Below are positions 9,901-17,604 of a stretch of 64,000 nt of DNA, one piece after another. The notes under the pieces are model-generated. The model was not told the origin of the DNA. It made no database searches and saw only the letters and a program-made list of their open reading frames with translations. Each line of letters starts with the position of its first letter. Positions within the stretch are counted from its first letter, which is position 1. Both the position numbers and the translations under genes were made by a program. Source of the DNA: Maribacter litoralis (GTDB taxonomy: Bacteria; Bacteroidota; Bacteroidia; Flavobacteriales; Flavobacteriaceae); the NCBI RefSeq assembly GCF_003075045.1, contig NZ_QCZD01000004.1:186001-250000 (forward strand), read 5' to 3'.

Positions 9901-10257
9901 GAAACCACATTGTTCTTAAGTACTGAAAGTAAAAAATTTAAAACCACAACATTACCTACGCAGGCACAGTACGCCCCGGTGTCTGAGATCATAACCTCAG
10001 ATTTTAATCAAGATGGCAACAAGGACATTTTACTTTTAGGTAACGATGATAATTATAAATTAAGAATTGGTAAGTTCGACGCCAATTACGGTACGCTGTT
10101 AATGGGTAATACTAACGGAACATACAATTACATTCTCCAAACTCGATCAGGTCTCTCCATAACAGGAAGCAATACACATGCTGTGCTTATAGGCAACCAA
10201 TTGATATTAACCAGTTATGGTGCTCCCACTAAAACTTATATATTAGACGCTAAATAA
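6913..10257 (+). CDS. Large FG-GAP/VCBS-repeat lipoprotein with ASPIC/UnbV domain
   Basis: The 1114-residue protein has a lipobox (HQSC, Cys19). At least thirteen calcium-binding-type repeats of the form DxNxDGxxDxxx are visible, for example DFNNNGLQDLYF, DVNGDGKLDLYL, DLDNDGDLDLVI and DLNNDGKPDIIA. They are arranged as two beta-propeller-like blocks. Between them, at about residues 525-610, lies an ASPIC/UnbV-type segment (GIGTKVSIF...HFGLANATTIDSLVVVWNSG). Such proteins are predicted to be extracytoplasmic propellers that bind Ca2+ and a ligand or surface. No catalytic residues can be named. Its stop lies 2 bases before the haloperoxidase start, so the two are probably translated together. 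Confidence 0.9.
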   Translation: MTKNLIFYILIIFLLHQSCTEKVKKDETSSTINKIEEPSLFTLLSEDETKVTFQNTLKEGLNANVLVYEYLYNGGGVATGDFNNNGLQDLYFTSNMGENKFYLNEGNLSFKDVTSISKVSGRPGPWKTGITSADVNGDGKLDLYLCYSGALPDVKRKNQLFINQGNDTNNIPIFKEQAEEYGLASAAFSNQGYFFDYDKDGDLDMLLLNHNPKSLPVLNEMSTKKFLKKDDPLQGIRLFEQTNNRFVDVTEKAGISGSALTYGLGIGISDINNDGWQDFYVSNDYTVPDYLYINNKNGTFTDQLGDQMGHTSHFSMGNNVADINNDGLQDIFTLDMLPKDNKRQKLLLSPDNYEKFDLNIRSGFHHQYMRNMLQLNNGDNSFSEIGQLSGISNTDWSWAPLFADFDNDGFKDLFITNGYFRDYTNLDFINYMDSYVKSKGRLQRQDVLELIKEMPASNLTNFYYSNKDGVNFTDQTIEAGTNQPANSNGAVYTDLDNDGDLDLVINNINKPAFIYRNDTPKDTDNFINIQLNGNNKNTKGIGTKVSIFTNGKTQVVEQMPTRGYLSTVSSVLHFGLANATTIDSLVVVWNSGKTETIKDLSTNQLIVLDEDNANTNVKSHKRAKPLFSPASNAIDFVHQPSTVNDFKRQSLLLKQLSHTGPPIASADLNKDGLEDVIIGGGVDQPTSIYLQNTRGNFKQKLNTDFEKDKAYYDADIAVLDVNNDGYLDIYVGSGGYHHLTANDPLLQDRLYLGDGQGGFLKMKKSLPKISTSTGSVTFSDINNDSFPDIFVGGYITPGRFPEIPRSYILINDGKGNFSDKTDVIQPSLKNIGMVTDSQWVDIDGDQKEDLIVVGEWMPISIYLNKNGKLTPATDQFFEKPHSGLWTSLQVTDLNNDGKPDIIAGNIGTNTQFKISTETPAELYYSDFDNNGSVDPILNFYIDGISYPYVTRDELLGQLASKRQVFNSYEKYADARLTDIFNETDLKKAKKLTVHHQETTLFLSTESKKFKTTTLPTQAQYAPVSEIITSDFNQDGNKDILLLGNDDNYKLRIGKFDANYGTLLMGNTNGTYNYILQTRSGLSITGSNTHAVLIGNQLILTSYGAPTKTYILDAK

Positions 10258-10259
10258 CG

Positions 10260-11621
10260 ATGACCATATTCTTTACAAACAAAATAGGTAAATCTCTTTT
10301 AATCTTACTTCTTCTAATAGTAACGGCATGCTCTACCAAAGAAGAGCAAAAAATGAGCGATAAAGAGGTTGTATTAAAATGGGCGAACATGACTTTGTTC
10401 ATTACTAGACACACGCCTTCCAACTCACCCACTTTCGCATCCAGAGCTTTTGGATATACCGGACTCACCATGTATGAATCTGTAGTGCCAGGCTTTACCG
10501 AATACAATACCATGAACGGCCAGTTGTTAGGGTTAGAAAAGCTACCTCCGATTGACGATAAAAAAGAGTATGATTGGGTATTGGCCCTAAATGCAGGTCA
10601 ATCAGAAATATTAAAAAATATATACGTTCAAACATCCGAAGAAAATATTCAAAAAATAGATTCTCTAGAGCAAGTTATTTACAATCAATTTCAAAAAGAA
10701 GTTGAAAAAGAAACGGTTCAGCGCTCGGTAGATTTTGGAAAAGCTATTGCCAATGCAATTTTTGATTGGTCTAAAACAGATGGTGGCCATAGAGGGTATC
10801 TTTTCAATTTTGACAAAACCATGATTCACCCAGACAGACCCGGTGCATGGAAACCCCCACTGTTCGCACAATCATTCAGTCATCATCCCTTACACCCACA
10901 TTGGGGCGAGAATAGAACATTTGCTTCCATGAATAAAGAAGTAGAAGATCCAAAGATGATTCCATATGACACTACACCAGGTTCTCCTTATTATGAACAA
11001 TTTGAAAATGTATACCTAAAAGATCTTGAATTAACCCAAATAGAAAAAGAAGCGGCAATTTGGTGGGGAGATGATCCAGATGTTAGTTTTACCCCACCCG
11101 GTCATTCGTATTATTTTACAGCACTTGCCGTAGAAGGCCATGATATCTCACTTATTGAAAGTACACAGGTATTTGCACAAGTAGGTATGGCGGTAGCAGA
11201 TGCATTTATAAATTGCTGGAAATGGAAATATCAATTCTTTACCGAGCGACCTAATACATTTGTACCAAAATATATTGATGAAGAGTGGGAGTCTTTTTGG
11301 CCCGACCCGCCGTTTCCTTCTTTTCCATCAGGGCATGCGATACAAGCGGCAGCAGCGGCCACTGTTTTAGAACATAATTTTGGTAAGGAATTCACTTTTA
11401 CCGACAGAGCTCATGAAGGAAGGGAAAGAGATGAATTGAAGGAAACTGATTTTGTAATTCGTACGTTCCATTCTTTTTGGGAAGCCGCACAAGAAACAGC
11501 TGATTCAAGATTTTACGGCGGTATACATACTCAACTGGACAATGAAGTAGGTTTAGAGAAAGGCAAAGTAATAGCTAAGAACATTTACAACTTAGAATGG
11601 AGAAAACCTCATGAACAATAA
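10260..11621 (+). CDS. Vanadium-dependent haloperoxidase / PAP2-type lipoprotein
   Basis: The 453-residue protein has a lipobox (VTAC, Cys24), so it is anchored outside the cytoplasm. The whole vanadate/phosphate pocket is present in the expected order and spacing: Lys323-x6-Arg330 (KYQFFTERP), Ser357-Gly358-His359 (PFPSFPSGHA) and Arg417-x5-His423 (SRFYGGIH). Established haloperoxidases oxidise halide with H2O2 using vanadate bound by these residues; the acid phosphatases of the same fold use the same pocket for phosphate. Residue 352 just before the pocket is Phe, as in fungal chloroperoxidase, rather than the His of algal bromoperoxidases. Halide choice and peroxidase versus phosphatase activity need an assay. 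It is in one operon with the FG-GAP genes on both sides. Confidence 0.88.
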   Translation: MTIFFTNKIGKSLLILLLLIVTACSTKEEQKMSDKEVVLKWANMTLFITRHTPSNSPTFASRAFGYTGLTMYESVVPGFTEYNTMNGQLLGLEKLPPIDDKKEYDWVLALNAGQSEILKNIYVQTSEENIQKIDSLEQVIYNQFQKEVEKETVQRSVDFGKAIANAIFDWSKTDGGHRGYLFNFDKTMIHPDRPGAWKPPLFAQSFSHHPLHPHWGENRTFASMNKEVEDPKMIPYDTTPGSPYYEQFENVYLKDLELTQIEKEAAIWWGDDPDVSFTPPGHSYYFTALAVEGHDISLIESTQVFAQVGMAVADAFINCWKWKYQFFTERPNTFVPKYIDEEWESFWPDPPFPSFPSGHAIQAAAAATVLEHNFGKEFTFTDRAHEGRERDELKETDFVIRTFHSFWEAAQETADSRFYGGIHTQLDNEVGLEKGKVIAKNIYNLEWRKPHEQ

Positions 11622-13296
11622 CACCAAAACATTCATAAACCACCTAGTTTTATCCATTTTTTTCTTTGGATGGGTTAGCCATGCACAACAATTTACAGAT
11701 GTTACAGAAGACTCGGGTATAAATCACCAATATGAGGTATACGAAGGAACTTTTGGTGGAGGTGTTACCGTTTTTGATTTCAATAATGATGGTTTTGAAG
11801 ATCTTTACATCACCAGCGGTATAAAAGATGATAAATTATACTTGAACAACGGCGATGGAACTTTTAAAAACGTTTTTGAAGGATCTGGTCTTGAGGTTAC
11901 CAGTAAGTATGTTACACAAGGCGTAGTAAGTGCCGATGTTAATAGAGATGGATTTAGAGATTTATTCATAACCACGATCACTACTACCGATGGTAAGAAT
12001 ATTATTCCAAGGGCAAAAAATCTATTGTTCTTAAATAATGGAGACTCCACCTTTAAAGATGTTACTAATGAATACGGATTAGAAGATTTAAATTCCTTCA
12101 GTACAGGTCCAAGCTTTGGCGATATTGATGCCGATGGTTACCCAGATTTATTTGTGGGCAACTATTTTCAAGAATTTACCGGTAAATTGGGAATCATAAA
12201 AGACGCTACCATAGTTAGTGCCAACCAAACAGCTAAAAGTTATCTATTAAAAAACGAAGGTGGCAAAAGTTTTGAAAATGTATATGATGACTATGCTCTA
12301 GGCCATAAAGGATTTGGATTTGGTGGTGTATTCACCGACTTTGATAATGATCAAGATCAAGACCTTTTGGTAAACCAAGATTTTGGGTATAAAGCAGTAC
12401 CGAATTTTCTATACCAAAATGAATATCCTAATGAGCATTTTGAAGACGCAAGCAAGCAAACCGAAATGGATTTGAAGATCAACGCCATGGGAGCTGCTGT
12501 TGGAGACTTTAATGGTGATGGGTGGATGGATTATTACATTACCAATATCAAGTTCAACATGCTCATGGAAAACCAAGGCAATGGAAGACCATTTGAAGAT
12601 AAAGCAAAAGAATTGGGCACGTATAATTTAGCCATTAGTTGGGGTGCCAATTTTGCAGATTTTGACCATGATCAAGATTTAGATCTGTTTGTGTCTAACG
12701 GAGATCTAAATCCTAATTGCACACCCATGGGCAATTTTTATTTTGACAACAATGATAATACCTATACCGAAAAAGGCAGGGAACTTGGCATTAACGATTA
12801 TGGTATTGGCAGAGGTTCAGTCATTTTTGACATGGACAACGATGGGGATATGGACTTATTGGTCGTAAACCAAAAACCTATTTTAAACTACCCTATAGCA
12901 TCTACAACACGTCTTTTTAGAAATGACATAGCCACCGAAAACTGGTTGAAAGTGGCATTAAAAGGTGTACAGGCCGAATCGAACGGAATAGGTTCAAGGG
13001 TAACGGTAATTACCAAGGGAAAAAGATTAATTAGAGAAATAGATGGTGGTGGATCCAGCCATTTGTCTCAAAACTCCGTCATTGCACACTTTGGATTAGG
13101 AGCAAATACAAAAGTAGACTCCGTTATTGTAGATTGGACTGGTGGCAATACTCAAGTATTAACTAATGTTGAGACTAACCAACAACTACAGATCATAGAA
13201 ATTGCCCAACCCAAAAACAATCAAACTTATGTTTGGTATCTTCTGGGTGTGCTTATTTTAATAATTTCTGGTATATATTTATATCGCAAAAAATAA
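11611..13296 (+). CDS. FG-GAP/VCBS-repeat protein with ASPIC/UnbV domain and C-terminal membrane anchor (CRTAC1-like)
   Basis: The 561-residue product has an N-terminal signal ending near SHAQ. FG-GAP repeats follow (DFNNDGFEDLYI, DVNRDGFRDLFI, DIDADGYPDLFV, DFNGDGWMDYYI, DMDNDGDMDLLV). An ASPIC/UnbV domain lies at about 443-516 (GIGSRVTVITKGKRLIREI...AHFGLGANTKVDSVIVDW). A single hydrophobic segment at the C-terminus (YLLGVLILIISGIYLY, then RKK) would tether it in the membrane. It overlaps the end of the haloperoxidase gene by 11 bases, implying translational coupling. It resembles the upstream FG-GAP lipoprotein but is half its length and has one propeller. Confidence 0.9.
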   Translation: MNNNTKTFINHLVLSIFFFGWVSHAQQFTDVTEDSGINHQYEVYEGTFGGGVTVFDFNNDGFEDLYITSGIKDDKLYLNNGDGTFKNVFEGSGLEVTSKYVTQGVVSADVNRDGFRDLFITTITTTDGKNIIPRAKNLLFLNNGDSTFKDVTNEYGLEDLNSFSTGPSFGDIDADGYPDLFVGNYFQEFTGKLGIIKDATIVSANQTAKSYLLKNEGGKSFENVYDDYALGHKGFGFGGVFTDFDNDQDQDLLVNQDFGYKAVPNFLYQNEYPNEHFEDASKQTEMDLKINAMGAAVGDFNGDGWMDYYITNIKFNMLMENQGNGRPFEDKAKELGTYNLAISWGANFADFDHDQDLDLFVSNGDLNPNCTPMGNFYFDNNDNTYTEKGRELGINDYGIGRGSVIFDMDNDGDMDLLVVNQKPILNYPIASTTRLFRNDIATENWLKVALKGVQAESNGIGSRVTVITKGKRLIREIDGGGSSHLSQNSVIAHFGLGANTKVDSVIVDWTGGNTQVLTNVETNQQLQIIEIAQPKNNQTYVWYLLGVLILIISGIYLYRKK

Positions 13297-13425
13297 ACAC
13301 AACTACCTGATTATATTATCTTTACCGTCAATTAGATTTCCCTTTTAAAAAAATCTTTCCTAAAAATGCAATAGGTTTTAACTTCTTCGTCTTTATATAT
13401 GAAGACCAATTGAAAATATTCTTGG

Positions 13426-13950
13426 ATGTCATCCAACCAAAAAGATAACAAGAACCTGAATAGTTTTTTTGAAGAAGAATATGGCTCGATCAAGTACTAT
13501 ATTCAATCTAAAATTAAACAAACATCTGAAAGTGATGCAGAAGACATTATACAAGATGTTGCATTACGTATTTTCTCTAGACCTATTGACGCATTACCTA
13601 TACATAACATTGGCGGTTATGTCTATAATGCAGTTAAAAATAAGATAACAGACATATTGCGCACTAAAAAATCGCGCTTAGATGACCAAGATCAACTAGA
13701 AGAACTTTGGACGGATTTCACCAACCTATTCTATGATGAAACTTCCAACGAATATCCCCATCATGTTCGCGAAAAGCTAAAGATTGCAATTAGTGAACTA
13801 AAACCTTTGTATAGGGATGTTATCATCGCAGTAGATTTTGAAAATTACAGTTACAAAGAAATTGCCTCTGAAACCGGCATACCACAAGGCACACTTATGT
13901 CTAGGAGACATAGGGCATTATCAATATTACTTAAAAGTATAGAAAATTAA
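13426..13950 (+). CDS. ECF-type RNA polymerase sigma-70 factor
   Basis: The 174-residue protein has sigma region 2 (DAEDIIQDVALRIFSRP, about residues 37-53) and region 4 with a helix-turn-helix (YSYKEIASETGIPQGTLMSR, about 145-164). The Asn/Gln-rich start is short. ECF sigma factors direct polymerase to a small regulon and are usually held by a membrane partner. The next gene, 11 bases downstream, encodes a small membrane protein, which suggests a regulatory pair, although no anti-sigma domain can be recognised there. Its target promoters are not identifiable here. Confidence 0.88.
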   Translation: MSSNQKDNKNLNSFFEEEYGSIKYYIQSKIKQTSESDAEDIIQDVALRIFSRPIDALPIHNIGGYVYNAVKNKITDILRTKKSRLDDQDQLEELWTDFTNLFYDETSNEYPHHVREKLKIAISELKPLYRDVIIAVDFENYSYKEIASETGIPQGTLMSRRHRALSILLKSIEN

Positions 13951-13961
13951 AAAATAGCATT

Positions 13962-14375
13962 ATGAAATCTAATTTGGAAAAAAACATGGAAAAATCAGTG
14001 CAACATTACGTGTACAAGGCGTTTAAAATTCTCTTTTTTGTTTTACTAGGTCTCGCTATAGCTTTTTTAGTGGGCTACATTGTCATGCGCCTATGGAATT
14101 GGCTTATGCCAAATATTTTTGGATTACCTCAAATAGATTATTGGAAAGCAATGGGAATACTTCTTTTCTCCAAAATAATCTTTGGTTTTGGAGGTGGAGA
14201 CGGACCAGGTAACAAGAAAAAGAACAAGCGTAAAAAGTTCGCAAAATTTGACCCATGTAAACCTGTAAGAAATGACTTTTCTAAATGGAAACATTATGAT
14301 GAATTCTGGAAAAATGAAGGAGAACAAGCCTACAAAGACTATGTTGCTAGAAATGAATCTATAAACAACGGATGA
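13962..14375 (+). CDS. Small membrane protein next to the ECF sigma factor (unknown function)
   Basis: I do not recognise the family with certainty. The 137-residue protein has a short polar N-terminus, one clear transmembrane segment (ILFFVLLGLAIAFLVGYIVM, about 23-42), a second amphipathic or hydrophobic stretch (about 64-76), then a glycine-rich turn, a strongly basic patch (KKKNKRKKFAKF) and a charged tail. It follows the sigma gene by 11 bases and probably shares its transcript. A role in restraining or anchoring the sigma factor is inferred from position only. The start could also be the second Met at residue 9. Confidence 0.65.
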   Translation: MKSNLEKNMEKSVQHYVYKAFKILFFVLLGLAIAFLVGYIVMRLWNWLMPNIFGLPQIDYWKAMGILLFSKIIFGFGGGDGPGNKKKNKRKKFAKFDPCKPVRNDFSKWKHYDEFWKNEGEQAYKDYVARNESINNG

Positions 14376-14409
14376 TCTTTCCAAATAACATTAACAAATT
14401 GTAAAACTT

Positions 14410-14439
14410 AGGAAACTTTTGAAGTTTCTAAAGTTTCCT
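14410..14439. promoter_or_regulatory. Operator-like inverted repeat at the TetR promoter
   Basis: aggaaacttt (14410-14419) and aaagtttcct (14430-14439) are perfect reverse complements. An additional AAGTTTC half-site in the spacer forms a second pair (gaaactt 14412-14418 with aagtttc 14422-14428). The repeat overlaps the TTG at -33 and sits just before the -7 motif, as expected for TetR autorepression. Confidence 0.65.
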
Positions 14440-14443
14440 GATG

Positions 14444-14451
14444 TATATTTG
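14444..14451 (+). promoter_or_regulatory. -7 promoter motif of the TetR/efflux operon
   Basis: tatatttg matches TAnnTTTG. A TTG at 14419-14421 lies 22 bases upstream, within the 17-23 spacing described for Flavobacterium promoters. The start codon is only 9 bases downstream, so the leader is nearly absent. Confidence 0.62.
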
Positions 14452-14459
14452 CAGTCGTT

Positions 14460-15065
14460 ATGAAAGAAAAAATAAGGGATACTGCTACACAGCTTTTCTT
14501 GGAACGTGGTTTTAAAAGTATAACCATGGACGATATTGCCAATGAAATAGGCATGTCTAAAAAAACTATATACAGCGAATATGAAAATAAGACATCGCTC
14601 GTAGAAGATTGCGTAATGGCAAAATTTTGCGTTCTTAATGAGGGTATAGATCTAATAATAGCAATGGAAAAGAATGCTATTGAAGAATTATACGAGATCA
14701 AAAGATTTGTAATGTCTCATTTAAACAACGAAAAAAGCTCCGCACAGTTTCAGTTAATGAAATACTATCCAAAAATTCATAAATCGTTAAAGCATCTACA
14801 ATTTGAAAAAATGCATAAGTGTGTGCTTTTAAATGTAGAACGCGGTTTAGAACAAGGGCTTTTTAGAGACAACGTAAATCCTGAATTTGTAGCTCGAATA
14901 TATTTTAGCGGTATGAATACCATTAAAGATCAGAACATTTTCCCCTTAGACCTTTTTCCCATCTCTGAACTTATGGATTCATTTTTAGAATACCATATAA
15001 GAGGAATCGTTACCCCTAAAGGAAAAGCCATATTAAACAACATCATCAATTCAAATCAAGAATAA
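14460..15065 (+). CDS. TetR/AcrR-family transcriptional repressor
   Basis: The 201-residue protein carries the TetR DNA-binding domain at about 1-50 (TQLFLERGFKSITMDDIANEIGMSKKTIYSEYENK), followed by a helical ligand domain with no recognisable specificity. It is the first gene of an operon with TolC, adaptor and RND pump genes, and its stop codon directly abuts the TolC start. It therefore probably represses its own operon and releases on binding a pump substrate. An inverted repeat over its promoter supports this. Length is normal for the family. Confidence 0.92.
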   Translation: MKEKIRDTATQLFLERGFKSITMDDIANEIGMSKKTIYSEYENKTSLVEDCVMAKFCVLNEGIDLIIAMEKNAIEELYEIKRFVMSHLNNEKSSAQFQLMKYYPKIHKSLKHLQFEKMHKCVLLNVERGLEQGLFRDNVNPEFVARIYFSGMNTIKDQNIFPLDLFPISELMDSFLEYHIRGIVTPKGKAILNNIINSNQE

Positions 15066-16406
15066 ATGCGAAATCAATTAGTAATTTTAATCACGGTACT
15101 AGCTCTCAATTTAGGCTATTCACAAGAGCAGACGTACACCTTCACATTAGAAGAGGCCATTCAATTTGCCTTAGAAAACAACTACACTGCCATAAATGCC
15201 AACAGGGACATCATTGATGCCCAAAAGCAAAAATGGGAGACAATAGCCGGTGGTTTACCGCAAATAAACGGATCAGTTGGGTACCAAAACCAACTAAAGC
15301 AACCTGTTACGCTTTTACCTGCGGAATTAGTAGGTGGTGCAGCCGGAGAATTTATTCCCGTAGTATTCTCGCAACCACAGTCTATGACCGCTACTGCAAC
15401 GTTGACCCAACAGATTTTTGACGGCTCATACATTGTAGGGGTACAAGCAACTAAAGCTTTTTTAAGTTATAGTGCCAATAACAAGGAAAAAACAGAACTA
15501 GATGTTAGACAACAAGTAGTAGAGGCATATGGTAATGTACTTTTGGCAGAAGAATCGGTTGCTATTTTAGAAAAGAACAAGGCCAATCTCGAAAAAAATC
15601 TTTACGAAACCAGCAAACTTTACGAAAACGGCTTAGGAGATGAAGAAAGCGTAGATCAACTACAGATTACACTTTCTTCCATAGAAAATCAATTACAAAA
15701 TGCATTAAGGTTAAAAGATATAACCCTACAAATGCTGAATGTTAGCATGGGCTTAGATTTAAATGCTCCAACACAGTTAACAGAAAATCTAGAAGATCTT
15801 ACCGTTTCTAAAATGGACCTAGGTATTCTAAGTACGGCATTTAACATCAGTGAAAATGTAGATTATAAACTTGCAGAAAATTTAAACGAACAACGCTATT
15901 ACGAGTGGAAACTAGCTCGAAGCCGTGCTTTACCAACCCTAAATGCGTTTGTAAACTACGGCAGTTCTGCATATTCAGAAAGTTTCGACTTTTTTAGTGG
16001 AGACCAAGAATGGTTCGATTCTTCTATACTAGGTTTCGATTTGAATATACCTATTTTCAGTTCTTTAAAACGTAGTGCCAGTACTCAACGTGCAAAAATT
16101 GCTTTAGAAAAAGCTAAAACACAGTTGACCGAAGCAGAACAACAAATTAGATTACAGTTAGAGAATGCCAAAAACAATTATACGTTGGCCATAAATAATT
16201 ATGAAACGGCAAAACAAAACCTTTTACTCTCTGAGCGTATTGAAAATAAGAACCAAATTAAATACAAAGAAGGTTTGGCAACTAGTTTTGAGCTTAGACA
16301 GGCACAAACCCAACTATATACAACACAACAAGAATTTTTACAGTCTATGGTTGAGGTTATCAATAAAAAGACCGAATTAGAAATTATACTAAATACAAAA
16401 TCCTAA
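15066..16406 (+). CDS. TolC-family outer-membrane efflux channel
   Basis: The 446-residue protein has a signal peptide ending near GYSQ and the two outer-membrane-efflux repeats made of long heptad-rich helices, for example residues about 160-215 and 330-420 (QLRLQLENAKNNYTLAINNYETAKQNL). TolC-type trimers form the exit duct through periplasm and outer membrane for RND pumps. The start ATG comes immediately after the TetR stop, and the adaptor gene follows after 25 bases. Together the three downstream genes make a complete tripartite pump. Confidence 0.92.
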   Translation: MRNQLVILITVLALNLGYSQEQTYTFTLEEAIQFALENNYTAINANRDIIDAQKQKWETIAGGLPQINGSVGYQNQLKQPVTLLPAELVGGAAGEFIPVVFSQPQSMTATATLTQQIFDGSYIVGVQATKAFLSYSANNKEKTELDVRQQVVEAYGNVLLAEESVAILEKNKANLEKNLYETSKLYENGLGDEESVDQLQITLSSIENQLQNALRLKDITLQMLNVSMGLDLNAPTQLTENLEDLTVSKMDLGILSTAFNISENVDYKLAENLNEQRYYEWKLARSRALPTLNAFVNYGSSAYSESFDFFSGDQEWFDSSILGFDLNIPIFSSLKRSASTQRAKIALEKAKTQLTEAEQQIRLQLENAKNNYTLAINNYETAKQNLLLSERIENKNQIKYKEGLATSFELRQAQTQLYTTQQEFLQSMVEVINKKTELEIILNTKS

Positions 16407-16431
16407 ATAGTCAATCATAAAAAAAACAATC

Positions 16432-17598
16432 ATGAAAAAATTACCAATTTTACTAATTGCCGTCATAAGCCTTTACTCATGTGGTGGTAAAGATCAATCG
16501 GTAGCTGAAATTATTTCGGAACAAAATCTTGAGGCAATCAGAGCCAAGAAAAATGAAATAACTACACAGCAGAAACTAATAGATGCCCAACTTAAATCAT
16601 TGGACTCTGCAATTGCTATTTTAGGAAATGAAGAGAAATTGCCTTTGGTGAATACGCTAACGGCAAAGAAAGAAGTGTTTAACCATTACTTGGAATTACA
16701 GGGAGATGTTAGCACCAAGCAAAATGTACTGATCTACCCAGAAATGGCAGGTACCTTGCAAAGGGTACATGTAAAAGAGGGCGACCGTGTAAGCAGAGGA
16801 CAAGTTTTGGCTACTATTGACGATGGTGGTCTGTCTAGCCAGTTAAACCAATTAAAAACCCAGGCATCTTTGGCTAAAACCACTTTTGAGCGTCAAGAAC
16901 GTTTATGGAACCAGAATATTGGCTCTGAAATTCAATACCTACAAGCGAAAACCAATTATGAGGCGGCAGAAAACATGGTGTCACAAGCAGAAAGCCAATT
17001 AGGTAAATCTACCATTAGAGCTCCTTTCTCAGGTATTATTGATGATGTAATCAAAGATCAAGGTACGGTAGTAGCCCCAGGTCAAGGATCAGAAGTATTT
17101 CGTATTGTCAATTTATCTGATATGTACATTGAAGTTGAGGTACCAGAGGCCTATATAGGTAATGTGACAAAAGGTAAGGAAGCCTTGGTTTACTTTCCTG
17201 TTTTAGGTGATAGTATGGTTACAAAGATTAGGGAGACCGGAAATTTCATCAACCCGGCAAACCGATCATTTGAAGCTGAGATACCGGTACCGAATAAGGA
17301 AGGTAAAATTAAACCCAACCTTACCGCAAAAGTGAACATTAACGATTATACCAGTGAAAATGCCATTTTAATACCTACGAGTATCATTTCTGAAAATGCA
17401 GAGGGAGAACAATATGTTTTTGTTGCAGATGAAGCAAGTGCAGAAGGAGAATCGATAGTAAAAAGAACAATTATTACCACAGGTAAAACGCAAGGTGCAG
17501 AAATAGAGGTATTAACTGGTTTAAATGACGGAGACCATATTATTAAAGAAGGCGCTAGAAGCGTTAAAGATGGTCAGAAAGTTAAAATCAAAAAATAA
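16432..17598 (+). CDS. RND efflux periplasmic adaptor (membrane fusion protein), lipoprotein
   Basis: The 388-residue protein begins with a lipobox (LYSC, Cys17) and a predicted coiled coil of about 40 residues (AEIISEQNLEAIRAKKNEI...). A biotinyl/lipoyl-like barrel follows (GDVSTKQNVLIYPEMAGT...VKEGDRVSRGQVLATID), then a hairpin coiled coil (residues about 135-185) and the second lipoyl half (STIRAPFSGIIDDVIKDQGTVVAPG). The extra coiled coil before the first lipoyl half is an uncommon extension. It links the RND pump to TolC; it sits 25 bases after TolC and 6 bases before the pump. Confidence 0.93.
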   Translation: MKKLPILLIAVISLYSCGGKDQSVAEIISEQNLEAIRAKKNEITTQQKLIDAQLKSLDSAIAILGNEEKLPLVNTLTAKKEVFNHYLELQGDVSTKQNVLIYPEMAGTLQRVHVKEGDRVSRGQVLATIDDGGLSSQLNQLKTQASLAKTTFERQERLWNQNIGSEIQYLQAKTNYEAAENMVSQAESQLGKSTIRAPFSGIIDDVIKDQGTVVAPGQGSEVFRIVNLSDMYIEVEVPEAYIGNVTKGKEALVYFPVLGDSMVTKIRETGNFINPANRSFEAEIPVPNKEGKIKPNLTAKVNINDYTSENAILIPTSIISENAEGEQYVFVADEASAEGESIVKRTIITTGKTQGAEIEVLTGLNDGDHIIKEGARSVKDGQKVKIKK

Positions 17599-17604
17599 AG
17601 ATCG

